Of a stretch of 64,000 nucleotides of DNA, positions 1 to 11,999 are shown in pieces. Below the pieces are notes generated by a model, which did no database searches, was not told the origin of the DNA, and was given only the letters and a program-made list of their open reading frames with translations. Numbering within the stretch: the first letter of the stretch is position 1; every line of letters starts with the position of its first letter. The position numbers and the translations under genes were made by a program. The stretch covers positions 1-64,000 of the forward strand of contig CAJNOI010000210.1 in the NCBI GenBank assembly GCA_905250115.1, read 5' to 3'. This DNA is from Adineta steineri. Its lineage: Eukaryota; Rotifera; Eurotatoria; Adinetida; Adinetidae.

Positions 1-2961
1 ATATGTATCATGAATTTGAAAAGTACCATTTGTTTTTCCAAATAGTACACTAATGGTAGAATCCCCAGTATTAGCCACTACTAAGTCGATTATATTATCA
101 GAATTGAAATCTGCTGAAAATGCATACGAGGGTGATGCACCAACTGTGTAGTTGATGGGAGTATCAAAATAACCATTTCCATGGCCAAAAAGTACATCGA
201 CTGTGCTGTCATTTTGATTGACTACTACTAAATCTTGTTTAGTATCATTATTAAAATCAGCTGAAATGATATGAACTGGAGAGGCACCAACTGTATTATT
301 TAGTGGAAGTTGAAGAGTTCCATGTCCACTACCAAGTAACACAATAATATTGTTACTATCTTGAGCAATCAATGCAACATCTTGATTATTATCACTATTG
401 AAATCATATGATATTAGCCATTGAGAATATTCACCTGTATTATATGTAGTTTTAGTGCCAAAACTACCATTACCCATACCAAGTGATACACTAACACCGT
501 ACGTAATATCGTTTACTGTTGCCAAATCGATTCTATTATCATTGTTGAAATCAGCTGCAACAATGTCTATTGCAGAGGAATTAAATAAATACCGGACGCT
601 AGGCAGAAAATTTCCATTACCATTACCAAGTAACACATAGATACTGCCACCGCCTACTACTGCTAAATCCGCTTTACTATCATTATTGAAATCAGCTACT
701 GTTAATACACTTAAGGAATAGCCAATCGAATCAAGAGTGGATGTTGTAAAACTTTGATTTCCATTGTTAAGAAGTATAGTGAGAGTGTCACCGCCAATAT
801 CGATCACTACTAAATCCAGTTTTTTGTCATTATTTAAATCAACTTCTTTCATATAAAATGGATAATAACCAGTGTTACAAACAATTGGAGCATCAAAACT
901 CCCATTTCCAAAGCCAAATATCACATCAATGTAGGCGCTCCAACCATATGACACTACCAAATCCATGTTGTTATCACCATTGAAATCACCAGATAATAAC
1001 ATATATGGGGACGGATTAACTGAAAAGGACGTAATAGTTGCAAATGACCCATTGCCATTATTAAAAAGTAAACTAACGGTAGAGCTATCTTGATTTGTTA
1101 CTGCTAAATCCAATTGATTATCATTATTAAGATCAGCGGCTATTACATAGTACGGACCTTCACCAATATCATAATTGATTGCAGTCAGAAAGAGTCCATT
1201 TCCCAAACCTAGTAGAACACTGACTGTATTGCCATCTGTATTAGTCACTACCAAATCTATTTTCTTATCGTTATTTAAATCAACTGATATCATAATAACT
1301 GGTTTATGACCAGTAGCAGGTCGTGTAGTTCGAAAAATTTGTTCCGTATCACCACCTAATAGTAAAGTTACAGTATTTTCTAGTGAATTTGATATTGCCA
1401 CATCTAGATATGTATCATTATCAAAGTAACCCAGTACAGAAGATGATGGATATTTTCCAGTATCGATAGTATTATCTAATTGAAATAGCTTCTCGCATAC
1501 ATATTCTAAAAACAAAATAATAATGAAACATAGATTGAACAATAAGTATGATAGAATTCTAATCTCTAAGACAACAACATCTGATTTTTCTATTATCTAA
1601 GAAATAAATCTTCATACTTGTTGTTTTTGATTTTGTTCCCAAAATAACACCAATAATAACACCTGCAATAAATAGAGTAAGCAATAAACAAGTTGGAATC
1701 ATAAATCTTTTCTTTCGATAAAATGGACGTCTTATAAATAAAAAAAAGAAATAATTTCATCAAATAAAATAATTAGATAAGACTTACGGAATTTTTGGAT
1801 AAATATGTGCACCTAAATATTAAAAAAAATATTATTACTATATATATATATATAATAAATGTGTGAAATACCTTCAAATGGTGGTTCGAGTGTCATCATT
1901 TCTGGTTCTACTTGTTTCAAATGAATAATATATAGATTAGCTGCTGGACTAAGTTGTGATTGAACAATCATATGAGTACCAGACATAAGAACAATTTCAT
2001 CTTCAGTAACAAAATGTGAATGTGCTTTGATTGTTCGACCATTCATAGCTTCGACAGAAAAAAGTGTTCGATCACCTTCTTGACCCAAATACATATTATT
2101 TTCAAGTACAGTCATTTCAGTAGTACACGATGAAAATGCCCACCAAGTCATACCAGAACCAGGTGGAAATTCTGCACTTAAATTTTTAGTCACTCCTCGC
2201 CAAACAGTTAGTGGTGGAACACATGGTAGTTTAACAAGAGCAGTTAAGAACAGCTTGAGATACCTGAAAAAAGGTAGAAGTGCTTGACGATCATTATTTT
2301 TGAGATTAAAATTGAGTGTTGAATAGAGACTTCGATGAGGTTTATCCCATTCGATTGTATAAAGACGAATTGCAGCACTTTCATCAACTGATAATCCATC
2401 AGGTGGTTGTTCAGGAGTTTCCTCTAATGCTAATTCAACATAGAATGATAAATTATTAAAGATTTCAGTTAATGGAGCACATGCTTGTGCAAGTGGTAGT
2501 AGAGGTTCTTCCGAATATCCTAGAATAGGACTTATTTCAGTTCCATCACTTTTAGTGATATCTTTATTATCAGTTTCTGTAATTTGTTTCTCTTGTTGAC
2601 TAGTGGTATTTCTATCAATATTAGAATCTTCTTTTGGTATCATTGTTTGTCGTTGATCACGTGTTACTTCTCGATTAAGATTTTCATCTGTTGTATCGAA
2701 CTTGTATGTTGAACCATTCTTGTTATTGGCTCTTGGATTTCTTGAGTGTTTATGTTCGTTATTTACGTTATCATCCAAGTTAATATTTGTAAATGCTACT
2801 TGAATGCCAACATTTTTAGTTCTTTTGTATCGTCGATAATTTTCTGCTTCATCGTCGAGTTTGATGGCAGTTAATTCTGTTTGTAAACGAACATTTCTGC
2901 TAGTTTTTGGTTGTTGATAATTTATCTGTTCATCGTTGAATGGAATTAATGTTTCCATCAT
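1..2961 (-). CDS. Membrane-anchored ADP-ribosyltransferase / FG-GAP repeat fusion protein (3' end beyond window)
   Basis: Four exons fit in phase: 2961-1872, 1812-1788, 1730-1618 and 1505-<1, all with GT/AG borders. Exon 1 encodes a low-complexity head and then an arginine-type mono-ADP-ribosyltransferase domain (about residues 185-360) with the R-S-ExE triad visible: VWRGV (R255), WWAFSSCT (S277/278) and TEDEIVL (E320, E322). Exon 3 holds RKKR followed by about 22 hydrophobic residues (381-403). Basic residues on the N side predict N-in/C-out topology, so the enzyme would be cytoplasmic and the rest extracellular. Exon 4 has nine or more FG-GAP/VCBS repeats of about 50 residues with calcium-type loops (ADFNNDNRIDL, VDLNNDKKLDL, GDFNGDNNMDL), as in integrin-like propellers. 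The head carries degenerate repeats of NYxxxRTxxNVxIQ type. An in-frame upstream exon could begin at 3027. The domain calls are firm; the fusion rests on intron phase and needs cDNA. Confidence 0.8.
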
Positions 2962-5141
2962 ATTATGTATGGGAACATTTCTATTTGATATTGTTCGTTG
3001 TTGTGAATAATTGTTTATATTGATATTCTATGATAAAAGATTAAATATTTTTTTTACAATGAAAAAAAAAACAAGTAGTTGATGATGAATATCTACAGAT
3101 ATCAAATATTATTATTATCTCTCAAGACAGAAATATGAAAAAAAAGAAAAATCTATCTATGTGATTTAATTGATCATTAATCAATGAAGAATTCTATACT
3201 ATTATAGTCAAACAATCAATTTTAAATTAGTAGAATTTATTCTTAACTATTTTATATATATTATTCATATTATTTTAGGATATCTCTCTGAATATATATC
3301 TTAAGATTATAGAAGTAAACTTGAAGATTCACTATAACAGATTAATACAAAAAATACCATTAATTTTTTTTAACTTTCTAATAAAATAATTATATATATA
3401 TATATAAAATCAAACATGATAAAATGTAACAAAATATTATTTTAATATTATCAGTCGAATAAAGCAACTATTTAGATGGATTAGTACATGATAATTGTAT
3501 TTTTTTTGTAATATTCACCGTTAGAGAATATACAAGGATGACTGAAATGGAAAATGAATAAATGTATGTGGTAAGCAGGTAAGTAACGAAATAAAAAAGT
3601 AAATTATGAGAGAAAAATCAAACGTTTGTATTTCTTTTTTAAAATACACTAATCATTATGCATGAATGCTCTCTGTATTATATTATCAAAAACAAAAACA
3701 ACGTATTATGATAAATGGGTATAAAGGCAATTTTTCCATTTCTTCTCATAAACGTACTTTTATGTGTATTTATAATATGAAGGTAGAAAAAGAAAAATAT
3801 ATATGAGAAGCGCAGTTACCACCAACGTATTATATACACGTGTGCGAATGTAGAAGTTTTTATTTACAAATTTATTCTGTGTGATTTTGGTTTATTAATT
3901 ATATGTAATAAAATTTATCTCTCTCCTGCCGTTCGCACGATAATAGTAAGGCATATTTTTCTCTTAACACTCCAATCACACATACGATCCGTATATGTAC
4001 ATATATTGAGTCACCTGGAGATTCATTCATTATATAAAAAATATAAAAGATTGATAATAAATTGTGAAAGACGCTCTATAGACAAGAGAGTAATAACAAT
4101 TCTGATGGTGTCGTCATATTAATGCAACAAAAACTAAAGAGTACAGTCGTAAACAGATCAATAAATTTTTTATTAATCGAATTAGAAATGTCGTATCCAA
4201 AATTTATTTTATGTATATTATCAAAAGTTTTAAGTGTACGAAAAAATATTTTCTCGGCATTCATATTTTTTCAAAAATTAATTATTTTCTTTTCATGACT
4301 AGAAAAAATTTTAAATGTGTTTTCTATTCTATTTATTTACTACAAGTAAATGTGAATACGAATATCATAGTCAATTATCATCTATTTACATTTGCTCATT
4401 CATGTAAAAAAAAACAATCAGTTCGAATGAAATATGCAAGATGCATCATATTAAATTCATTAAGTTGAGCATTTTCAATAGATTTTTGCTTGTACGTAAT
4501 CTTTTTTTTGCGTATAAATCAATTTAATGTTATCAGTAATCTGTAATATCACTTCTTTGATCAATAAAATGCATTATAGATCAAGAGATTATTAAATGAA
4601 CAAAGAATAGGAAGGAAGTGAGATGATATTATATACAAATAAAAAAAAGATAACAACTATAGAAGGTAATATAGAAATGTTGGAATTAATCAAACTTCGT
4701 AAATCTTTATCATGATTGAAATTCAATATGTATACATCACATGTCTTTTTTTTAAATGATTGATGAATTTATCAATACAAATCGAAATAATACGAATACA
4801 TACACGAACCGAAAGTCTTTTTTTTTCTTTCTTTCTCATACGAAAAAAAGAATACATATGTAAGACTGCATTGTTTTAATAGCACGTATAATATTCGTGA
4901 TATGGATAAGACGTTTTATTCATTCTTTATTTTAACATCCAGTCATATACATAATAGTGTAAATAAATTTAAATATAAAGATCAATATCAATTTCTTCTA
5001 TAAATAAGAAAAGTAAGATTAAATATTATCTTTAATAGAAATAAGAGAATTTGATACGAACAAAAGAAATATAAAAATCATATAGATAAAAATAAAACTA
5101 ATCATTGTATGAATTTTATTCATTTATTTACATAAAAAATA
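2962..5141. other. Intergenic DNA, no gene recognised
   Basis: Very A+T-rich DNA with poly-A/T runs and short TA microsatellites (3390-3405). The only open frames are short ones with no recognisable content. It separates the minus-strand ART/FG-GAP gene from the plus-strand ABC gene, so promoters of both should lie here, but no clear core promoter was identified. Confidence 0.6.
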
Positions 5142-7324
5142 ATGCATGCTTTAATATCTTTATTCGCGGAAAATTGGCATCTTTTTCGTTTGTATTTTGT
5201 CTCGGAAGAACGTTTCTATGCACGAATTATGTTTTTTGTTTTAATTATTATGGAATTAATGACGATTGGTTTGGATGTATTATTAACATATTGGAGTAAA
5301 AATTTTCTTAATGCATTACAAAATTATGATCAATCGGCTTTTTTTCATTCATTATTACAATTTTGTTTTCTTGCTGCTACAATTATAATTATATCTGTTC
5401 ATAAAACTTATTTATCACAAACACTTTTACTTTATTGGAGACGTTGGATGACAAATGATTTTCTTAAAAGATATTTAGATCATCATGCTTATTATGAAAT
5501 GTCATTTATGAAAAATAATCGACAAAATATACAGGATAGAAATGATAATCCTGATCAAAGAATATCATCGGATATTAGTATATATATTATAAGCATTTTT
5601 GAGTTAACAATTGGTCTATTGAGTACATGTGTTTCATTGGTATGTTATGTTATTCTACTTTGGTCTCTTTCTGGTGTAATTAAAATTAATTTTACTCAAA
5701 ATTTATCATGTTCAGTTCGAGGAATTATGGTTTGGGCAGCTCTTATCTATGCTGGATTAGGTATAAAAAAAGAATAGAAGTTAAATCTCATCGGATAATT
5801 TCTCCTTTATTTATAAGAAAAAATATGACATAAAATTGGCTCTATTTTCTTATAGTCGTAAAAATTAAAATTTTCTGAATGTTGTGATGTCACTAGTTAC
5901 TGGTATAGAGTCATATTCGCATCCGAACTCATGCTCCGATTACAAATTTCATTTTTATATGTAAGTCTGTTTAGTTTTTTTCTAGTTAAAAGAAATCCGT
6001 ATGTATCAATAGAGATACATCGAAGTCTAATAGATGCTCCGTAGAGTTTAATAAATGAGGTAGTAATCAGATTTAGCTAGTTTGATATAACGATGTCAAA
6101 TTTTTGATTTTCTTTTTTTTTTGTTAAGGTACTATAATTACAAATTTGATCGGTCGAGTTCTCTTTCATTTAAAATATGAACAAGAACATTGTGAAGCTA
6201 ATTTTCGATATGGTCTTGTTCGTCTTCGTGATCATGCAGAATCTATTGCTTTCTATCGAAGTGAATCAAATGAACAGACATCATTATCAACATTATATCT
6301 TGAATTAATAACAAATTTTCGTCGAATTATTCATCGAAAATTAGCACTGAATTGGTTCGATTCATTTTATACAACAACAGCACGTGTTTTTCCATATCTT
6401 GTTGCATCTCATCGATATTTTTCAAAACAAATTACATTTGGTCATTTAGAACAAATAGCAACTGCATTCTCAAGTGTACATAGTGCTCTTTCATTTATAC
6501 CAAATTCATATGAAACTATTGTACAATGGCGATCCGCTACAAAACGATTGACTGAATTTGAATATACTTTAAATGAATTACAATTAGCTAAACAAAATTC
6601 TAAAATTAAATTTATTTATGTATCAAATGAACAATCGACACATATTGAAAATTTAACTATTCAATTACCATTAAAAATCGGGGAAAATGATGGACAAATA
6701 CTTATTAAACATCTTAATTTAGTACTTGAACCTCATCAAGCTGTACTCATAACAGGTAAAAATAAATAATTATAATTCATTGAATTTGTTTCTATTTTAG
6801 GCAAGACTGGATCTGGAAAATCGACATTCCTTCGAACTCTTGCTGGTATATGGCCACATGGATCGGGAATGATTACTTTTCCTGTTGGTGATACAGTGGC
6901 TTTCGTTCCTCAAAAAGCGTATTGTCCACTTGGTTCACTTCGTCATTGTTTAACATATCCATCGATATCATTTTCGTCTATTGAAGAAGATAAAAAAATT
7001 CGAAATATTCTAAATCTATGTCAAATGAAATATTGGTCGAATAATCTCGATGAAGTTCAGGATTGGTCACGAGTTCTTTCGTTAGGCGAACAACAAAAAA
7101 TGGCATTTATTCGTATTTTGTATTTAAGACCAAAATGGTTATTTTTAGATGAAGTCACATCGTCATTAGATGAACAAGCTGAAACATATTTATATTCAAT
7201 ATTAATGCAAGAATTAGCGAATCATTCAACTATTATAAGTATAGGACATCGAAATAACTTAAGACAATTTCATCAATTAGAATTAGTATTAAATGATGGA
7301 AATGTAACAATGATGTCTATATAA
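5142..7324 (+). CDS. ABC exporter half-transporter, YddA/SbmA-like family (ABC_membrane_2 + ATPase)
   Basis: Exons 5142-5760, 6129-6755 and 6801-7324 join in phase to about 589 aa, the usual size of the bacterial YddA / Rv1819c type permease-ATPase. The N-terminal half (about 1-335) has several membrane helices and the family hallmarks WRRWMTNDFLKRYL, NPDQRISSDI, MVWAALIYAGLG, RLRDHAESIAFYR and FPYLVASHRYF. The ATPase has Walker A GKTGSGKS at the start of exon 3, Q-loop VPQKAY, signature LSLGEQQ, Walker B WLFLDEVTSSLDE and the H-loop histidine in ISIGHR, so it looks catalytically intact. The family moves peptides or cobalamin-like substrates across bacterial membranes; substrate and membrane here are unknown. 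Intron 1 (368 bp) is much longer than intron 2 (45 bp). The resemblance is to bacterial rather than animal ABCD proteins, so ancient transfer with later intron gain is likely. Confidence 0.87.
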
Positions 7325-7403
7325 TCGAAAACTTACATAATAAAAACAATAATTTTTTTAATATTCTAATAAATTTGAGAGTTTTATATTCTTCTCTCTC
7401 AAT

Positions 7404-8643
7404 CAGACTTGGAACCGGTCAAGTTTTCTCGACCCGGACTTGACCGGCCGGTCTAACATGGTCGCCCGGACCGGACCGGCCGGTCTATATTTGTAACTGG
7501 ACCGGTAAAAACCGGCAATTTTTATGGTATAATCTGATGGATAAAATTTAATATATATATGTATTATTCCAGATTTAACGTATACAAACTCAACTAATAC
7601 TGTATAAGTTCAATATACTTATTATTATGCAAAAAAAGAATTTTCAGTCAGATATAACAGAATAGCATATGTTATATTGTGGAGTTAGATATTATGGTAT
7701 TAATAAGAATGAGTGCTATCATCTGGCGTAAATCACTGTCGAGTATAAATGGTAATAATATATGATTAGTACAACTCCAAGAAAAAGACATCAGCCGTAA
7801 AAAATCTCAAACATTTTTAGGCAAAGTATTTTCAAAAACTGAAGTAGTTAAGAAATAATAGTTGCAATTCTCTCATTTATTACAATTTTATTGTGATTTC
7901 TTCTTAGTTAAGTAATAGTTAAAGAAAAAATTACAAAAAAAGAAAAGTCATTTCGGCACTTAAATTAAGCATCTAAATGTATTACTGATTTATAAATCAA
8001 TTTCATAAATATTTTTGTAATAATCTGGTAAGGAAGAAAATATTTGTCAAAATGCCGTTAAATACAACGATCGAATACAAAAGGGAGAGTTAAACAATAC
8101 TCAGATCAAATAAATATGATGGTTGTCATAAAAACCGCATAATAAGAAACACTACACATAAGTAATAAGAAACTACAGACAGACTAGATATCCCTAACTC
8201 AACAAAGATAAACAATATAAGCAATAAGAAAATGTCAATTATTCAATAAATATAAAGATGAGTGTTGAAATACAAAGTCTTTTTTTTCATCAGTTTAATA
8301 TAAAACTATAGCATGAAATTCAAATGTACAGACACTTATTGTCTGGAAAATATCAAGCAAAAACTTCGAAATTCAACTTTTAAAATTGTGTTGAGATGTA
8401 AAAATTATGTAAAAATAATATCATATACTGTCTTTCCCACCTCTCACACTTAGATTTCTAACTATCAACATGATATTTTTATCAATTTTAGTGTATATCA
8501 TGTAAAAAACAATTATGCAGTATCCCCTAAAAATGGAAAAAAATCGGTAAATACCGGTAAAAACCGGCCGGTCTGAAAAGCTGGACCGGTGACCGGCAAA
8601 CCGGCCGGTCCGGTACCGGTTTGCCGGACCGGTTCCATGTCTG
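7404..8643. mobile_element. hAT-like non-autonomous DNA transposon (1,240 bp)
   Basis: The ends form inverted repeats: left CAGACTTGGAACCGGTC, right (reverse complement) CAGACATGGAACCGGTC, 16 of 17 matching. They are followed on both sides by dense subterminal CCGG/ACCGGTC motifs that stand out from the A+T-rich background. The element is flanked by a perfect 8-bp direct repeat CTCTCAAT (7396-7403 and 8644-8651). An 8-bp target duplication with CAGA termini is characteristic of hAT elements. The A+T-rich interior has no substantial ORF, so mobilisation would have needed a transposase in trans. A P-type element also makes 8-bp duplications but is less likely given the CAGA ends. Confidence 0.87.
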
Positions 8644-8651
8644 CTCTCAAT

Positions 8652-9144
8652 ATGTTTTTCTTTACCTTGATATTCAATTAGCCATGTGAGAAATAAATAG
8701 ATCGTTATTATTAGAACACTCTGTGTTCAGAGTAAAAAAATAAGAAACTTACTATTTATAACATAGACTCATTAACTTTTCTCCGACAATGAAAAAAAAG
8801 ATTTGTCTCAGTTGTGAATCTATATGATCGTGTCTAAGTTCATGAAAGTGAATTGAAAGATAAGTAAAATCATCTATTTATTTTATTCTATCAAAGGAAA
8901 AGATCCCTGAAACAATCATTCTGCTTCAACTGATTGTGAAGAGGAGAACGAGAGTATTGATTCAAGTTTTAACAAACTACCACCTATTTTAAAATGCAAG
9001 ATGAGTGGATATTTTTGAATAAGATTCAACATGAATAAGATGAAGCGCTACGATTTTCGCTATTGAAAAGAGGTAATGAAGATGTATCGAAGCTTATCTG
9101 AAAAGTTTTTTCTAAAACTATTAAAAATAGAGAATATGCTCTGT
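8652..9144. other. Intergenic DNA between two mobile-type elements
   Basis: A+T-rich spacer with no ORF, RNA gene or repeat that I can support. It begins directly after the transposon target duplication and ends at the first GGTCAGTA motif of the next element. Confidence 0.5.
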
Positions 9145-9474
9145 GGTCAGTAAAATAATTGAAATATCAGTAAATATATTAATTGGTTAGCTTTCAAAAA
9201 AAATCAGTAAACAATTCCAAAGCGGTCAGTAGATTTTGTGGAAGTAGCAGTGAAAAAATATGATTTTTGTCAGTAAAAAAAAAGGAAAGTAGATCATGTT
9301 TGCACAAATTTATATTTTTTTACTTTCCATTCCATTTTATTTACTGATCATTTAAATTTTATTATGAACCTATCAAATTAATTACTGACCATTTCAATAA
9401 TTTTAGTAACCAGTCAATAATTCTACCGATTTTTGATTTTTTTTTTACTGACCGTTTCATTTATTCTACTGACC
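9145..9474. repeat. Foldback element with converging GGTCAGTA arrays
   Basis: The left end starts GGTCAGTAAAATAATTGAAA and the reverse-complemented right end starts GGTCAGTAGAATAAATGAAA. Inside the left half, variants of (G)RTCAGTA recur at 9145, 9166, 9203, 9224 and 9269, all in the same direction. The right half has only the opposite orientation (TACTGAYC at 9342, 9383, 9446, 9467). A central GGAAAGTA / TACTTTCC pair closes the palindrome. No target duplication was obvious and no ORF is present. A MITE-like foldback element is the simplest reading. Confidence 0.6.
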
Positions 9475-9978
9475 ACTTAAATGAAACCCTTAAAAATACC
9501 TATCCATTTTTTATTTTGGAATGTGTAGTAATTCAAATCGTGATTTTTAGTAATTTCATACAATTAATTAAAAGTGTTACAATTGGCATCAGTGTATTAT
9601 GAATATTTTGAGTATCAAATAATTGGTAAATTTAAAGAGTTTAATTAGAGAAGCAACATTTATTAAGCATAAAATAATATTTAGTTACAGTTTTTGTTGA
9701 ATAGAAGCATTAAAATACAACGATAAAATTACTAATTAACGAAAAAAATAAATCGAGAACAAAACAATTTATTTCAAGGACAAAAAGTCAGAACAATAAA
9801 ATCATGTTTTGTTAATGAAAATACAGAGATTACAACAAAGTAATATATTTGTCAACTAAATACGAGAAACTACCTAACAATATAGAAATGTATACTTCAC
9901 ATTAACATTCATTGTCAATCCGCGCGTCTAGTTTCATAAATTGACATATTTTTTTAAATTAAAAATATCTTTCAAAAT
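9475..9978. other. Intergenic DNA downstream of receptor gene
   Basis: A+T-rich DNA containing the 3' flank of the minus-strand receptor. No ORF or structured repeat seen. Confidence 0.5.
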
Positions 9979-10920
9979 TCATTGAACAGTAACTTGTGGT
10001 AATGTTTGCCGTATACGTTGTAAATTACCTACAGCAACTACATTTGTTCTTCGTTTACAAATAAAATCTGTTATTTTACTGACTAATTCAGGTATTCCAA
10101 ATAAACATGTTACTGGTAATAAAAATGGCATATAATATAAAATATATTCTAATGTAGTATATTGATCGATCATAAACAAAGGGTCTGATGTCATTTGAAT
10201 AAGACTTACTGTTACAAGTGGTGCCCAACATGCTATATGTAAGGTAGAAATTGCCCAAAATTGTAGAATCATTTTACGATGTCGTCGCCAATTAAGACCT
10301 GGTTGACGAGACATTTTTCCTTTGACTACTCGAATAATTAATAGAATATTTACCAGAACATTAAGTAGAAGAGGAATACTAACATTGGAAACAAAATCAT
10401 ATATACCATAAGTTCCTGTATAAGTGTAACATGGTGGTCCACAAAGAAGTGTTCCAAAGTCCCATGCATTTGTACATTGTGCAGGAAAGACAACTAAACC
10501 AAGATAGACGATTGGTGGCCATATAAGACAAATAATGATGGGTACATAATGAAATAATAATTTTCTCCATTGTCCACGAAGTAATTCTTGAGAATGAAAA
10601 ACAAGTAAATGTCTTTCAATCGCTATCCATACCATTAAATATAATGCTATTGCATCAGCAGAAAAACTCCACCATACCCACACTAAACAAAATGCATTTG
10701 ACTCAGGCCAAACTCTTTCTCGATAATAAAAACTCATTGCTACAGGTAAATCTAATATTAATTGTAAAAAATTCATAGACAATAAAACAAGCCAACTATG
10801 ATGTTGTCGTTTCAAACGAGTTCTTGGATTTTGAGCAAAATATATAAAGATAAACATTGAAATGGCAATTGCTTGCATTTCAAAGATAAATGCTAGAGAA
10901 AATTCGATATAATAAACCAT
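9979..10920 (-). CDS. Rhodopsin-like seven-transmembrane receptor
   Basis: Single-exon ORF of 313 aa beginning at ATG 10920. Seven hydrophobic segments are visible, with a WIAIERH sequence after TM3 in the place of the DRY motif, cysteines at the top of TM3 and in extracellular loop 2 (FCLVW and the CGPPCYTY region) for the usual disulfide, a basic third intracellular loop (KGKMSRQPGLNWRRHRK) and a basic tail (CKRRTN). It resembles the large lineage-expanded rotifer receptors related to peptide receptors; the ligand is unknown. A TCTAG acceptor-like site immediately upstream suggests a spliced 5' leader. It is expected in the plasma membrane. Confidence 0.82.
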   Translation of the reverse strand: MVYYIEFSLAFIFEMQAIAISMFIFIYFAQNPRTRLKRQHHSWLVLLSMNFLQLILDLPVAMSFYYRERVWPESNAFCLVWVWWSFSADAIALYLMVWIAIERHLLVFHSQELLRGQWRKLLFHYVPIIICLIWPPIVYLGLVVFPAQCTNAWDFGTLLCGPPCYTYTGTYGIYDFVSNVSIPLLLNVLVNILLIIRVVKGKMSRQPGLNWRRHRKMILQFWAISTLHIACWAPLVTVSLIQMTSDPLFMIDQYTTLEYILYYMPFLLPVTCLFGIPELVSKITDFICKRRTNVVAVGNLQRIRQTLPQVTVQ

Positions 10921-11858
10921 ATTTTGTATCTAGAAAAAAATTCAGTATTATTATAAGTTTTTTTAGGTTGAACTTTATGATCTTATAGTTCAAACTTGTT
11001 TATAAGAATATGAGATGAAAATAAAAATAATACTATTCAATCATAATTACATTTTATTATTCATTCTAATCAGCTTATGTCTGCTCAAACATCTATTGAA
11101 AAATAAATTAAAATTAAATCTAACTACTTATATGTGACGTAAAACATAAATCTACGAAAATAGAACTATTCACGTCATAATAATATATTTTAAAATGGAA
11201 TTTTTCATACGTTCGAGTTTGAATTCAATTTCATTATTCACAGATAACCTTACTTGTAATCATTATATTCTAACCACTAACTATCCTGTTAGAATATATA
11301 TATATATATACAGACCAGAAGAAATAAAAATACATCTCAATTATAACTGTAATTCGCGACAAAATATTTCTTCTATAGAACAAAGGACAAAGAACGGTTG
11401 ATCTTTTTTATATTTAAAACATAATTAGCGTGAAATTAATGCTCGTCTGTTAAACTATCTGATAAAAATGAGGATAAAATTTGTTTTATTATATTTATAG
11501 CTTTACTTAAATTCATGATTGTCTAGATAAGTACTATTATTAAATTTTGATTTAAAAAATAATTGAAATCGAAATGATAATAATCCAATTATAAAACAAA
11601 ATATTTACTTCAGTTATGATTGTAAGTCATAACTTATTAAAACATTCAAAAAATAGAAACATAAAATATGTTTAATTAACAAATGTCTAAGACAAAGTTT
11701 TAATGTAATATATTTTTAGAATATTGAAAAAGAAAAAACGTAAATATCTATCTTAAATATGTAAAGCAGAATCCATTTAGATTACGTAAATGCGTATTTT
11801 ATTTAAAAATATAATCATTATTTCATTGTCCTTTCAGAACAAACAATAACATCAAAGG
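10921..11858. other. Intergenic DNA, no gene recognised
   Basis: A+T-rich with a short TA microsatellite near 11300. A plus-strand frame at 11195-11401 is open but has no protein-like composition and was not called. Confidence 0.5.
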
Positions 11859-11999
11859 ATGTCTGGGGAATTTACTCAGAGTTTTAGTAGTTATTCACCT
11901 ATTGAAATAACTAAAATAAACATAGACAAAGCTGTTATCCGGACCGAAAGAGCTGGTAAAAAAACAGGAAATTATGCATTGAAAAAACGTAGCTTTTAG
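11859..11999 (+). CDS. Small ORF, 46 aa, unknown
   Basis: ATG at 11859 to TAG at 11997-11999. The peptide begins MSGEFTQSFSSYSPIEI and ends NYALKKRSF, with balanced composition and a basic C-terminus. A pyrimidine-rich CCTTTCAG lies 22 bp before the ATG, as if this were a first coding exon after a leader intron. The surrounding 250 bp is richer in C+G than the rest of this intergenic region. No family recognised; it could be a chance ORF or a fragment of a decayed gene. Confidence 0.25.
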   Translation: MSGEFTQSFSSYSPIEITKINIDKAVIRTERAGKKTGNYALKKRSF

